Assembly: GCF_030433645.1 (NCBI RefSeq)
Contig: NZ_JAROCG010000001.1
Location: 2,418,001-2,482,000 of the forward strand
DNA from: Arthrobacter burdickii
Lineage (GTDB): Bacteria > Actinomycetota > Actinomycetes > Actinomycetales > Micrococcaceae
Direction of reading: 5' to 3'
Length of the DNA stretch: 64,000 bases
In this document: piece by piece, positions 24,271-32,814 of the stretch
Numbering within the stretch: position 1 is the first letter of the stretch
How the letters are laid out: every line of letters starts with the position of its first letter
The notes under the pieces: generated by a model
The model's database searches: none
Seen by the model: only the letters and a program-made list of their open reading frames with translations
What the model was told of the DNA's origin: nothing
Made by a program: the position numbers and the translations under genes

Positions 24271-25303
24271 GGTCGTCTACCAGCTTCCCTCCGAGGGAGA
24301 CTTCTGCGTCGTCGAACTGGACGACGGCCGCCGCTACCGCAAGCAGCTGGTGAAGTTCGGCAACTGGGTGAACCCCCACGATCCCCGCAAGAAGATGGTG
24401 CTGGATAAGTCCTGGGCTGCCCAAGTGGTGCAGAACTTCAAGGACAAGGTGCTCAACAAGGTTCCCGTCGTCGAGGGTCATCCCAAGACAAGTGGTGAAC
24501 TCCTGGCCTCGACCCGTGGCTGGTTGGCCGGTCTCTCCATCGAGGATGACGGCGTGTACGGCGAGCTGGACATCACCGCCTCTGATACCACCACCAAAAT
24601 CGACAGCGGTCTATTCGACGACGTGTCTATCTCCTTCGACCCCGATTATCTGGACAAGCTCAAAGGTGACAACGTCGGCCCAGCGCTATTGCACGTCGGC
24701 ATTGTGAATGACCCCTACCTGAAAGGGATGAAACCATTTGAGGCATTGGCGGATAAGACTAAAATAATTATGCTAAGTGAAAGCAAGGAGTTAGAAGTGT
24801 CGAAAGTAAAGAATGACCGCGATTTTCCGATAGACGTGAAATATACCGAAGAGGGCGAAGAGAAGACCATCACCCTTCCAGCCGGCAAAGAGGTTGAAGT
24901 ATCCGAAGACGCAGCGGAAGCTGTGACTGGCCAAATCAAGGACGCTACGGCTCCTGAAAAGACTGACGAAGAGAAGGCCGCTGAAGAAACTGCCGCCAAA
25001 GAGACCGAGGACAAGGCCGCAGCTGACAAAGAAGCAGCTGACAAGGCTGAAGCTGATGCAAAGGCCAAGGCTGACGCTGAGAAGTCCGAGCTAGAGCAGA
25101 CCAAAGAAGCCCTGGCTGACGCCAACAAGAAGATTGCCCTAGGAGAGTCGGAAAAGGCGTACGACACCCTGCTCCGCGAGGGCAAGATCGTCCCCGCTCA
25201 GAAGGAAACCTTCATCGCTCTGTCCACCGCCGCCACTACCGGAACCATCTCCCTGGCGGATGAATCCACCTCGTCATTGTCCGACCTGCTGACAGACCTG
25301 TGA
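24260..25303 (+). CDS. Phage protease/scaffold-like protein
   Basis: 347 residues. The N-terminal ~170 residues resemble Mu I-like prohead proteases: VNPHDPRKKMVLDKSWA, PVVEGHPKTSGELLASTRGW, DDGVYGELDIT, and a DVSISFDPDY segment. The C-terminal ~150 residues are a highly charged Ala/Glu/Lys/Asp helix typical of a scaffold region, ending in LSDLLTDL. A protease fused to a scaffold is a common arrangement. The GTG start at 24260 was chosen for the coupled overlap. A second frame just after the stop could be the original C-terminus (see findings). Confidence 0.7.
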   Translation: MADKVVYQLPSEGDFCVVELDDGRRYRKQLVKFGNWVNPHDPRKKMVLDKSWAAQVVQNFKDKVLNKVPVVEGHPKTSGELLASTRGWLAGLSIEDDGVYGELDITASDTTTKIDSGLFDDVSISFDPDYLDKLKGDNVGPALLHVGIVNDPYLKGMKPFEALADKTKIIMLSESKELEVSKVKNDRDFPIDVKYTEEGEEKTITLPAGKEVEVSEDAAEAVTGQIKDATAPEKTDEEKAAEETAAKETEDKAAADKEAADKAEADAKAKADAEKSELEQTKEALADANKKIALGESEKAYDTLLREGKIVPAQKETFIALSTAATTGTISLADESTSSLSDLLTDL

Positions 25304-25370
25304 CACGCCTGATGGGTACAGCTCAGACGTAGCCCGCGCCCTCGGCATCACCAACTAAGGACAAACCCCT

Positions 25371-26213
25371 ATGGATCTCTTCACGCTCAAGCTCACCAGC
25401 TCCCACAACCAGCTTCAGTCCATCAGTGACGCATATACCGCGTTCGGGCTTACCCCACTGACCAGGGCCCTCGACATCCGCAACCTCGTGAACAGCAAGG
25501 GCGAAGACGTGAACGTCCTGGCTGCACGACTAGCCCACGAAGCCATCACCACAGACCAGAACCCGAGTGAGTGGTACGCCTCCGCGCTGGGACAAATCAG
25601 GGACGCGCAGGCTAAGGAACTCCTCGCCAACGCGTTCAACAGGTCCTTCTCTGCCGCTGTTGCCCAATCGCTCCCTCAGTACCTGGAGGAGGCGTCAGCC
25701 GACCTCACGCCGACGCTTGATAAAGTCATCCGCAAGCTCACCACTGCTGCAGGTAAGTTGCCGGCCGGGAAGCTCGCACTCGACCCCGAGGCGAACCTCC
25801 AGAACAACACCGGGACGCCGCTCATCGAGGCACGTAACGCCCTCACGCAACTGGCGACAGCAGCAAGCATCTACCAGGCCACGAAACCCAGCGACGTGCC
25901 TGTCACACTCAACCGCATCCCCGCAGTCGTTGACCTGCCCACCGCGATACGAGAACAGATCAGGGCCAGCGTCGGCGTGGACATCACCGTCCTCAACAAG
26001 ACTGAACTTGCAGGCACCTACGCAATCCGGCGCTTAGCACAGGACGCAAAGGACGACATCGACCTCGCACTGGTCGATGTCGCACGCGGCGCATACGAGG
26101 GCGTCACCCTCAAGCTCGCAACACCGGAGGAACTAGGCGAACGCCGCGCCAACGCGACTGCCGCGTACAAGCGGGAGACAGTCCGGGAAGGCTCAAGAAT
26201 CAGGGTCAGCTAA
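25371..26213 (+). CDS. Hypothetical phage structural-region protein
   Basis: 280 residues, soluble, almost entirely helical, with a beta-containing section near residue 180 and a basic end. It follows the protease/scaffold gene where a major capsid gene is expected, but it does not read like an HK97-fold capsid protein. AAGGAC lies 9 bp before the ATG. The GC content is higher than in the rest of the island. Family unknown; a virion or assembly protein is inferred from position only. Confidence 0.6.
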   Translation: MDLFTLKLTSSHNQLQSISDAYTAFGLTPLTRALDIRNLVNSKGEDVNVLAARLAHEAITTDQNPSEWYASALGQIRDAQAKELLANAFNRSFSAAVAQSLPQYLEEASADLTPTLDKVIRKLTTAAGKLPAGKLALDPEANLQNNTGTPLIEARNALTQLATAASIYQATKPSDVPVTLNRIPAVVDLPTAIREQIRASVGVDITVLNKTELAGTYAIRRLAQDAKDDIDLALVDVARGAYEGVTLKLATPEELGERRANATAAYKRETVREGSRIRVS

Positions 26214-26679
26214 CGGGGTGGCGGGCGGATCCCCCAACGGGGTCCGCTCGCTCCTCTGGCATAGCGCCATTCTCACTCATTCAATTTTTTCCACGGTGGC
26301 GGGTGGGGGAGGGCGTCTCCCGCGCCCCAAGGTCGCACCTCGTGGCCAGCGACGTATCCCTCTAGTGCCTCACACGCCCAAGGGAGGATGGGAGGGAGCC
26401 CCCCCAGTACCCCTCTCAGTCGCTCCTCTGCCATAGCGATAAATATCCCCCCGCAGTTTCTTTTCCATGCCCGTTTGGGTGTGAGAGGGAACTAGAGGGA
26501 TAGGCACTATGCCAGAGGAGTGCCCTTCACGGCCCAATGGGGCCCGACCCCCGCCCGCGCTCGTCAGGCCCTGGGGTGTCAACTGAGGGCGTCTTGGTTA
26601 GTCAGTCGTACTGCAGCGCACTCCGCTGGACACCAACTAGGATGGCTTCAGTTTCTGTTATCGGCAAAGGGGTCTAAGC
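26214..26679. repeat. Non-coding block of interleaved inverted and direct repeats
   Basis: 466 bp without a gene. A ~30-bp imperfect inverted repeat joins 26355-26383 (tatccctctag...) to 26471-26502. A 17-18-bp word (cgctcctctggcatagcg type) occurs directly at about 26248-26265 and 26420-26438, and in inverted form at 26506-26523. Together they could fold one long structure or be sites for a replication or packaging protein. Confidence 0.6.
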
Positions 26680-27545
26680 ATGGATGCAAACGTCTGGAAG
26701 CAGATTGTTGATAACGCTATTCGCAATACGGGATCGAGAGACCTCCTGTGGTCCGCCTCAAGCGTGGGACCGGAGAGAACTTGAGCTTTGAGGCGTCAAT
26801 TGACGTAAACACCACGCTCAGCATCTGGGGTTACGAGAAGAATTACTCCTATGAGCTCTGTCGCACTAGGCGAACCGCGGGCGAACCATTCAAAGAGAGT
26901 ATTCGGGTCACAGCGAAGGACAAAGCCAACGGTATCGATTTCAGTGGTCTCTTCAAAGCTGCTCGAGCTCAGTCCTCGAATGTCATCCGAGAGCGTGCAT
27001 TCAACGCGGTCATTGACTACCTGACCAATCCGACAAAAGTTAATCCCAGAACTAATGAAGTCGTTCATCCCGAAAACGAGGGTGAACGATGGGATGATCT
27101 GCAGGCGATGAGTTTTAGCGGACAATTTACGTATTCTCAGGATGAGGAAATACTCGCTCTCGTGAAGAATCTCACGGCAGAGGGATCAATACTGTGGACT
27201 CTCACAACGTCCGACGGCGAGGGCGAGTTTTTTTCAGCCTACGTGGGGGACTCTGATGAGGATGGTTGCCACAACCTGTACCTTTCGTTGGAGGTCGCGG
27301 AGACAACGACGAGAGTCAACGGAAAGGTCACATATAATTTCGAGATACAAAACGATCCGAATTTCCTAGTTCGCACAGTCATAAAGCCTACCAACAAGCA
27401 ATCTCAGAAGTCTTGGCAGCTTGCGAGTGAAATACACTCGATTCTTGCAAAGCAGGTACGAAACGATGAGGAAGCATTCAAGAAAATCATTAGCGATGAC
27501 ATAGTTAACGATGTCTTGGCTTCTTTGGATGAGCCTCACAAGTAG
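26680..27545 (+). pseudogene. Hypothetical protein split by a -1 frameshift near its start
   Basis: ATG 26680, with AAAGGGG upstream, opens a 34-codon frame (MDANVWKQIVDNAIRN...) that stops at 26784. The main frame, open from 26713 to 27545, lacks a good start (GTG 26748 without a clear ribosome binding site). Joining them by a -1 shift around 26740-26750 gives about 288 residues. The main part is acidic, mixed alpha/beta, with no recognised domain. No slippery heptamer is visible. If GTG 26748 is the true start, the gene is intact with 265 residues. Confidence 0.5.
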
Positions 27546-27600
27546 CTGCGCCCCATTACGGGTGCGAGGGCTTCCATGCCCTGACCAACATGCTGCGTCG

Positions 27601-27840
27601 CTATTCCGGCGTAACGGCCTTGCGCCAGACCCAGCCTTCCGTCAAGGCGTCGATGCGGGGCTCAAGGAACCGAATCTTGACTGCGGTGTCCGTCCATGAG
27701 ACGGCTAGGGCTTGAATTCTGGCGGCTTAGGTGGTGTAGCGAACCCAGGCGTACACGCGGCGGGGCTCGTCAAAGTCAATTGGCAGGTTCTGGCGCAGCT
27801 GTAACTCGGCCGCGGTGAGGAGCATGGGTTCCTTCCGCAT
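27601..27840 (-). pseudogene. Small protein gene with internal stop (paralogue of 29005-29313)
   Basis: On the minus strand ATG 27840 opens a frame with RRVYAWVRY, a TAA at 27727, and then uninterrupted in-frame sequence ALAVSWTDTAVKIRF ... EGWVWRKAV to a stop at 27601. Read through the TAA, it aligns with the protein at 29005-29313 (WAQLTY ... AIAWTRELVQVQW ... EAWVTADKV). I infer a gene of about 79 codons broken by a nonsense change. The rest of 27546-28002 holds no other gene I can support. Confidence 0.5.
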
Positions 27841-28002
27841 CACCCATCGGTCTCTCGCTCGTCCATCGGACGGTCAGCTAATGGGGATACCGCTTATTCT
27901 GGTCCTCCAGGGGAGCGTACATGCTGGTTGTGACACTTAGAAGCTAAGACTGCCTCTAGAAAGGCTCTTTCGTGCTCGCTTCCGGCAACCTAGTCTTGGG
28001 CG

Positions 28003-28959
28003 ATGGCAAGCGAACCAAGATTCAACTTCCGGCTTCGGTTTCTCACTAGCAATACGCACAGTCTGCCGTTCAGCGAAAACAGTGTCGTCCTTCCAACCGA
28101 TACGGAGCAGCGGTTCACCCTGTCTGCCATTCCAGAAGGACCACTGTCAGAGGCTCAATCTTTCGTACTAACGGGTGGACCTTTCGACACTCGCGAGCAA
28201 GCTACAGACGAGGCGGAGAGGTGGCAGAGCAGAATTTCGATAGCCCTCACCGCACTATTGATGGCGGGGTACTTTGGCGACGCGAGTATGAACGGTGGAT
28301 TCACTAGCGATGCGCTTGAAGAATTCTCAAAGGACTCGGGCGCCAAGGCATACAACGATCATCTTGGTATCACAGTTTACCCGTACACCGGCAGAGAAGT
28401 GTTTTTCGGTGCATCAGCAACCGGCTTCGCGGTTCCGTCGTCCGATCGAGTAATTAAGGCGCTAACTTCCGAGCGGAACAACATTCCAGTTGAAGGGCAA
28501 CGACGTCTAGCGTTCGAGCTGTATTCGTTGTCCAGGTTTGTTGCATCCGAACCAAAAGCGAGTTTCATGTGTTCGATGATGGCAATCGAAACCCTGATTG
28601 AGCGTGAGGAAAGAAGCGACGGTGCCAGAACACTGGTAAAATCATTCTTGCAGCAGGTTAAAGATGCAGGCCTCCCACTGGAGGAAGCGACGGGAATGGC
28701 TTCAGCATTGTCAGATATGAAGAAAGAATCGATTAAGCAGGCGGGCATGCGGCTTTGCGCAACGCTAGACGATCGAAATTATATGAATATGAAACCTTCC
28801 GAATTGTTCAATGAATGCTACAAAGTTCGTGGCAAGTTGGTGCACGGCGATGACCCTGGTCGCTCTCGGGCTGAATTCGTTCAGTTTGCAGCCGCTCTCT
28901 CGTGGCTGGCAGCGGACCTGATTGTCGGGCGAGCGCTGACTGAGGAACTCCGGAGTTAG
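28003..28959 (+). CDS. HEPN-motif (ApeA-like) protein
   Basis: 318 residues. The N-terminal half is mixed alpha/beta. The C-terminal half is helical with MMAIETLIEREERSDGA and, near the end, KVRGKLVHGD. This has R276 and H281 spaced as RX4H, the signature of HEPN domains, many of which are RNases in abortive-infection and toxin systems. The R..H motif follows a helix with an NECYK-type lead-in, as in Apea-HEPN proteins. It is a single gene with its own upstream region and no obvious antitoxin partner. Defence activity is inference. Confidence 0.65.
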   Translation: MASEPRFNFRLRFLTSNTHSLPFSENSVVLPTDTEQRFTLSAIPEGPLSEAQSFVLTGGPFDTREQATDEAERWQSRISIALTALLMAGYFGDASMNGGFTSDALEEFSKDSGAKAYNDHLGITVYPYTGREVFFGASATGFAVPSSDRVIKALTSERNNIPVEGQRRLAFELYSLSRFVASEPKASFMCSMMAIETLIEREERSDGARTLVKSFLQQVKDAGLPLEEATGMASALSDMKKESIKQAGMRLCATLDDRNYMNMKPSELFNECYKVRGKLVHGDDPGRSRAEFVQFAAALSWLAADLIVGRALTEELRS

Positions 28960-29004
28960 TGGGTGCTGGGCTTTTAGTCGTAGGGGCTCGTTACGGTCGT
29001 CCAT

Positions 29005-29313
29005 ATGAAGAGAGCGGCGCACCCTGGCTGGCATGGGATACCCCCGTCACGGGACCGGTTCGTTCCGCCCGAGTCCCTGCCTAAGCCAACAGAGGGCATC
29101 CATTGGACGACAGAGAAGGCCCCTCCCATCTGGGCCCAGCTGACCTATCCCGGCGGCGTCATGCAAACTGTGAAGGGCTTTGCGATCGCTTGGACTCGTG
29201 AGCTAGTGCAAGTGCAGTGGGTGGAGTACTCGATGGCGCGTGAGGCGTGGGTGACCGCCGACAAGGTGCAACGCCGCCAGGTGGAAGAGAAGAAACGCCA
29301 CCGCGACGGCTAG
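29005..29313 (+). CDS. Small beta-domain hypothetical protein
   Basis: 102 residues. A proline-rich N-terminus precedes a compact beta domain of about 55 residues: WAQLTYPGG..., AIAWTRELVQVQWVEY, EAWVTADKVQRR. The same pattern occurs in the broken gene at 27601-27840, so this is a small family with two copies flanking the HEPN gene. A cytoplasmic SH3-like fold is plausible. Function unknown. A minus-strand lipoprotein gene follows, converging. Confidence 0.6.
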   Translation: MKRAAHPGWHGIPPSRDRFVPPESLPKPTEGIHWTTEKAPPIWAQLTYPGGVMQTVKGFAIAWTRELVQVQWVEYSMAREAWVTADKVQRRQVEEKKRHRDG

Positions 29314-29371
29314 ATGCCGCCAGAACCAAGGTAACTCGGCGGCACGCGCGGCACGGGGCCGACAGGTTCGT

Positions 29372-29863
29372 CTAACGACCTTCGCAGCTCGTGCTGAGGT
29401 CCGGCGAAAGTCCGAGTTTTGCTCGGATTTTCTGCGGAGTGCCCGATGTATTCACTTGGCTTGCGGGGTCCGTCCACACGCTCCAGAGGGTCTCGAAGCT
29501 CGCTTGGTCAGAAATCTCTGCCATCTGGTTCGTTATCGACACGTCTGTGTACCAATTGTCGACAACTACATCCACGTCGGCGTCAACTACCTCGGGCCAT
29601 GCTGCTGTATCTGCTGAAAACTTCTCGATCACGGACCGGTAGGCGTCCCGAGCGGTGGCTGCTTTTTCGTTCACTGCTTTCATGTTCATGGGCTCGTCGA
29701 GGATGTAGGCCCTGTTCACTTCAAGGGCTAGGTCGTCGTTGGCAAAGTTCACCGGGCATACGCCATCAAGGTAAAACTCACCAGCTTCTGGGACGGTGAG
29801 ACTTGCACCCGAACAGCCCGTTAAAGCGACCGCGGTGATGATGGTGAGCGCTATCCGGCGCAT
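29372..29863 (-). CDS. Lipoprotein
   Basis: 163 residues. The lipobox LTGC at residues 14-17 ends a short signal peptide (MRRIALTIITAVALTG), so the mature protein is lipid-anchored outside the membrane. The remainder is a soluble helical domain with a second and third cysteine (CPVNF, STSCEGR) that may form a disulfide. Phage-encoded lipoproteins of this size often block superinfection, but no family is recognised. Confidence 0.7.
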   Translation of the reverse strand: MRRIALTIITAVALTGCSGASLTVPEAGEFYLDGVCPVNFANDDLALEVNRAYILDEPMNMKAVNEKAATARDAYRSVIEKFSADTAAWPEVVDADVDVVVDNWYTDVSITNQMAEISDQASFETLWSVWTDPASQVNTSGTPQKIRAKLGLSPDLSTSCEGR

Positions 29864-29945
29864 GAGACCCCCATAGTGTTTGTTGACGACAAGTAATTAT
29901 GCACGCCGACTGCCAAACCAAGTGTTGTTCTCCTAGGGTGAGCCC

Positions 29946-30182
29946 ATGACCGATCAATCACGATTCATGACGCTGCCCGACGTCGCCGCGGAACTCGCCG
30001 TCAGCCAATCCCAGATGTACGCGCTCGTGAAGTCCGGCGACCTCCCCGCCATCCAGGTTGGCGGGCGCGGTCAGTGGCGTGTGGAGCGGGTGAAGCTGGA
30101 GGAGTACATCGCCCGTATGTACGAGCAAGCAGCCTCAGCACGTGCCAAGATCACGCCCGAGGATGTCGAAGCTAAGGATTGA
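29946..30182 (+). CDS. Excisionase/AlpA-like helix-turn-helix protein
   Basis: 78 residues. The MerR-like winged-helix pattern of excisionases is clear: FMTLPDVAAELAVSQSQMYALVKSGDLPAIQVGG then WRVERVKLEEYIARMYE (residues 8-60). Such proteins bind att-site DNA or activate integrase genes, and also occur as free regulators (BldC/AlpA type). It lies 0.8 kb from the right junction. If it is the excisionase, its integrase partner has been lost. Confidence 0.8.
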   Translation: MTDQSRFMTLPDVAAELAVSQSQMYALVKSGDLPAIQVGGRGQWRVERVKLEEYIARMYEQAASARAKITPEDVEAKD

Positions 30183-30469
30183 GCCTTGCTATAGCGGCCC
30201 AGAAGGACCCGCGGGAGGCGTTAGGTGAGAGTGCGCGGGGTTACCCTCTGGATCTTCGCGGAACTACAGCTCCGCAAGTGTCACATCGGTAATCACCGCT
30301 CTGCATGGAGAGGCCGTACTCTCTGCTGATCTCTGGGTGATCACATGGTGGGTTACCCTTCGCGGACCAAGCCGTACGCCGCTTTTCTGCTTCCTCAAAC
30401 TGCACCAGTTGCCTCCCCGGCAGAGCGCCGCTCGCTCTCTCGGATGAAGCTTAGCGTTCGTGCTGAATC
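30183..30469. other. Non-coding stretch with short repeats
   Basis: 287 bp with no convincing gene; an open minus-strand frame here has no ribosome binding site and odd composition. The word ggttaccct followed by ttcgcgga occurs twice (30239-30263 and 30351-30366), with a small hairpin at 30258-30275 beside the first copy. Possible operator or att-arm sites between the two regulatory genes. Confidence 0.4.
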
Positions 30470-30919
30470 CTAGAGCCCCTTTGGGTGCGCGTTCCAAAGC
30501 TTGGCTCTGTCCTCCTCGCTCGATGTGGCTAGGCGGTCGTGCAGGGTTTGACGGGTGACGTTCACGAGCCGCGCCAGTGCAGCGCGGTCCTGGGTTACCT
30601 GGGTGGCTTTAAGCAGTTCATCTATGTCAATCAGTCGGCGGGCAGTCTCGGCCCTAACCATGTACTCAACCTCGGGCGGCTGGCAGGTGCCGTGGCCGTG
30701 GTCGATGTGCACTACCTCGTGACAGAGGACATTGCGGTCCTCTACCTCATTCAGTCGCTCGTCCAGGAACACGACGCTCTTACCGTCAGTGAGCCCGACA
30801 ACCTTGTCGTTCAGGCGTATCCGGATCACCGCAATGTGGGGGTAATGCTCGGCAAGGTGCCGGTAAGGATCGTAAGAAATGCCGAACGGGTTTTGCGCCT
30901 GTGTCATGTCGGTAGTCAT
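30470..30919 (-). CDS. ImmA/IrrE family metallopeptidase
   Basis: 149 residues. The zinc-protease motif HEVVH is at residues 67-71, followed by an acidic/His-rich stretch. Family members in mobile elements cleave the element's repressor and so switch on excision or induction (ImmA of ICEBs1). The start ATG 30919 has AAGGA upstream. The usual partner is an adjacent XRE-type repressor; none is recognised here. It ends the island, 50 bp from the right junction. Confidence 0.8.
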   Translation of the reverse strand: MTTDMTQAQNPFGISYDPYRHLAEHYPHIAVIRIRLNDKVVGLTDGKSVVFLDERLNEVEDRNVLCHEVVHIDHGHGTCQPPEVEYMVRAETARRLIDIDELLKATQVTQDRAALARLVNVTRQTLHDRLATSSEEDRAKLWNAHPKGL

Positions 30920-30970
30920 TGCAGATCCTTCGGCCAGGGGTGCAGATTTCACCACGTAGGCTAAACACTA

Positions 30971-32723
30971 TTGAGCGGAGCCAACTGTTCCTATGTCGTC
31001 GCCTTCGCGTTCCTCGGACTAAGGGCGGTCCGACTCCCACGGCCACCCGCCGCCGCTGGTGCGGTGATGGCACTGGTGGGCTTCGTGATGCTTGTCCGCC
31101 CTGAACCGAGTGTCCTCCGGGCCGCGGTGATGGGCACGATCGGAGTGGCCGCGGTCCTCTCGGGGCGCGGCAGGGCGTCCCTGACCCTGCTGATGCTGTC
31201 GATCATCATCCTTCTCGCGGTGGACCCGTGGCTCTCGGTGTCCTTCGCCTTCCTGCTCTCGGTCGCAGCAACCCTGGGGCTGGTCACCGCCGGACCAAAG
31301 GCGGCCGACACGCTCAGCCTCGTGATGCCGCGTGTCGCCGCCCAACTGCTCGCCATCCCCCTGATGGCGCAACTCTTCTGCACACCGATCCTCGTCCTGA
31401 TCCAGCCGGTACTCCCGATGTACTCGCTGCCGGCGAACGTGCTGGCCTCGCCCGTGGTCCCCGCGATCACTCTCGTGGGGATGCTGGCCGTCCTCGCCCT
31501 GGTAGCCGCTCCGGTCCTTGCACAGCCCCTCATCGCTGCAGCCCAGTGGGGGACGCGGTGGGTGGAAGGCGTTGCCGACACCCTTGCTGCTGCGCCGGTG
31601 GCATCGTTGCCGTGGATCCCGGGAGCGCCCGGCGCCGCCGTGGCCGCACTCGCATCACTGTCGTTTCTCGTGCTCATGATTAAGCAGGAGGCCATCACCG
31701 ACTGGTGGGGGAGGAGAATCGCATCCCCCCCAGCCGCGGGTTCCGGATGGCGGCACTGGCACTGGCACTGATCCGGACCCGGATCGAGAGGCGGGCCGGA
31801 GCCCGGGTGGTCGCGCCCTACGCCGGCCCGCGCCATCTTCCGCTGCCAGGAAGGACGGGCGCCGGCGGCATCGCGGCGCCGCGCTCGCCCTCCTTCTCGT
31901 TCTATGCGCCGCGGGAGGGGCCTTTGTCATCCACCGGACGATGGTGCGGCCCGCCGGGAGTTGGGTGATGGCGATGTGCGATGTCGGCCAGGGAGACGGC
32001 ATCGTCGTCAGGACGACGGCCGGCCATGCGCTGGTCGTGGACGCAGGACCGGATCCCGACGCCATGGACAGGTGCCTGGACCACCTGGAGGTCGACGTGA
32101 TCGACGCGCTCGTCATCACTCATCTGCACGACGATCACTACGGCGGCGTCGTGAGGGCCATTCGGGGAAGGGCCCTCACGGCCCTCTACTACTCGACGAG
32201 CGAGGAGAGCCCGCCCCGCGAGGTGACTGAGGCTGCAGCCGCCGCCGGACTGGAGGCCGAGCGCCTGACCAGCTCGACGACTCTCGACCTCCCCCAGATC
32301 CAGGTCGACGTCCTCTGGCCGACAGGGGACACCGTTCCGTCGGAGGAGAACAACGCCAGCGCCGTCCTCGACGTCGTCGTGCCGACGCCGGACCGGTCCG
32401 TGACGCTGCTGCTCACCGGAGATATCGAGGAGGACGCTGCCGCCGCCCTGCTGGCCGCCGAGCCGGCACTGGCCGAGGGGGGAGTGGACATCCTCAAGAT
32501 CGCCCATCACGGAGCCAGGAACGGCGGCACGGCGGTGCTGGAAGCGATCGCTCCCAGCCTCGCGCTCATCTCCGTGGGTGAGGACAACGACTACGGGCAC
32601 CCCCACCCGGTCATCATCGACGCCCTCGCCCGCCTGGGTATTGCCACAGCCAGGACGGACGAGCTCGGGTCGTTCACCGTGGAGGTCGTCGGGGACACGG
32701 TCGAAGTCCGCACCCTCCGGTAG
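30971..32723 (+). pseudogene. comEC: comEC, 5'-truncated and frameshifted
   Basis: DNA-uptake channel of natural transformation. Recognisable sequence starts at the SGANC motif of the competence domain, normally preceded by 250 or more residues, and runs through several membrane helices to about 31725. At a run of seven Cs (31725-31731) the frame must shift +1. The new frame continues a linker, one membrane helix (GAALALLLVLCAAGGAF) and the metallo-beta-lactamase-like domain (CDVGQGDG, THLHDDH, IAHHGA) to 32723. Loss of the start plus a frameshift means no working channel. Confidence 0.88.
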
Positions 32724-32814
32724 GGCCGGCACGCCATCGGGGTCCCCCGCAGCTTTGAGGCATGGCCGCGCCGTGAAACAGTAGACGGAGGTCTGACGGA
32801 AGGAACCTCGCCAC

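Larger units (their letters stand above)
7311..30971. mobile_element. Phage-derived genomic island interrupting comEA-comEC
   Basis: Both flanks are conserved host genes cut inside their domains: comEA stops at about 7310 and comEC resumes at about 30971. The insert has lower GC, many short overlapping genes, phage-type genes (YopX, SSB, ImmA/IrrE, excisionase-like HTH, SPP1-gp7-like head protein, protease/scaffold) and an Lsr2 homologue. The only sequence shared by both junctions is the 5-mer tgagc (7312-7316 and 30972-30976), too short to be called an att core. No integrase, terminase, portal or major capsid gene was found. About 1 kb of native comEA/comEC is absent. Exact borders are uncertain by a few bases. 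Confidence 0.85.

Noticed and set aside
30264..30497. 77-residue minus-strand open frame between the HTH and ImmA genes
   Set aside because: No ribosome binding site, overlaps the end of the ImmA gene, odd composition.
7312..30976. tgagc at both junctions as att core
   Set aside because: Five bases are expected by chance and no integrase is present.
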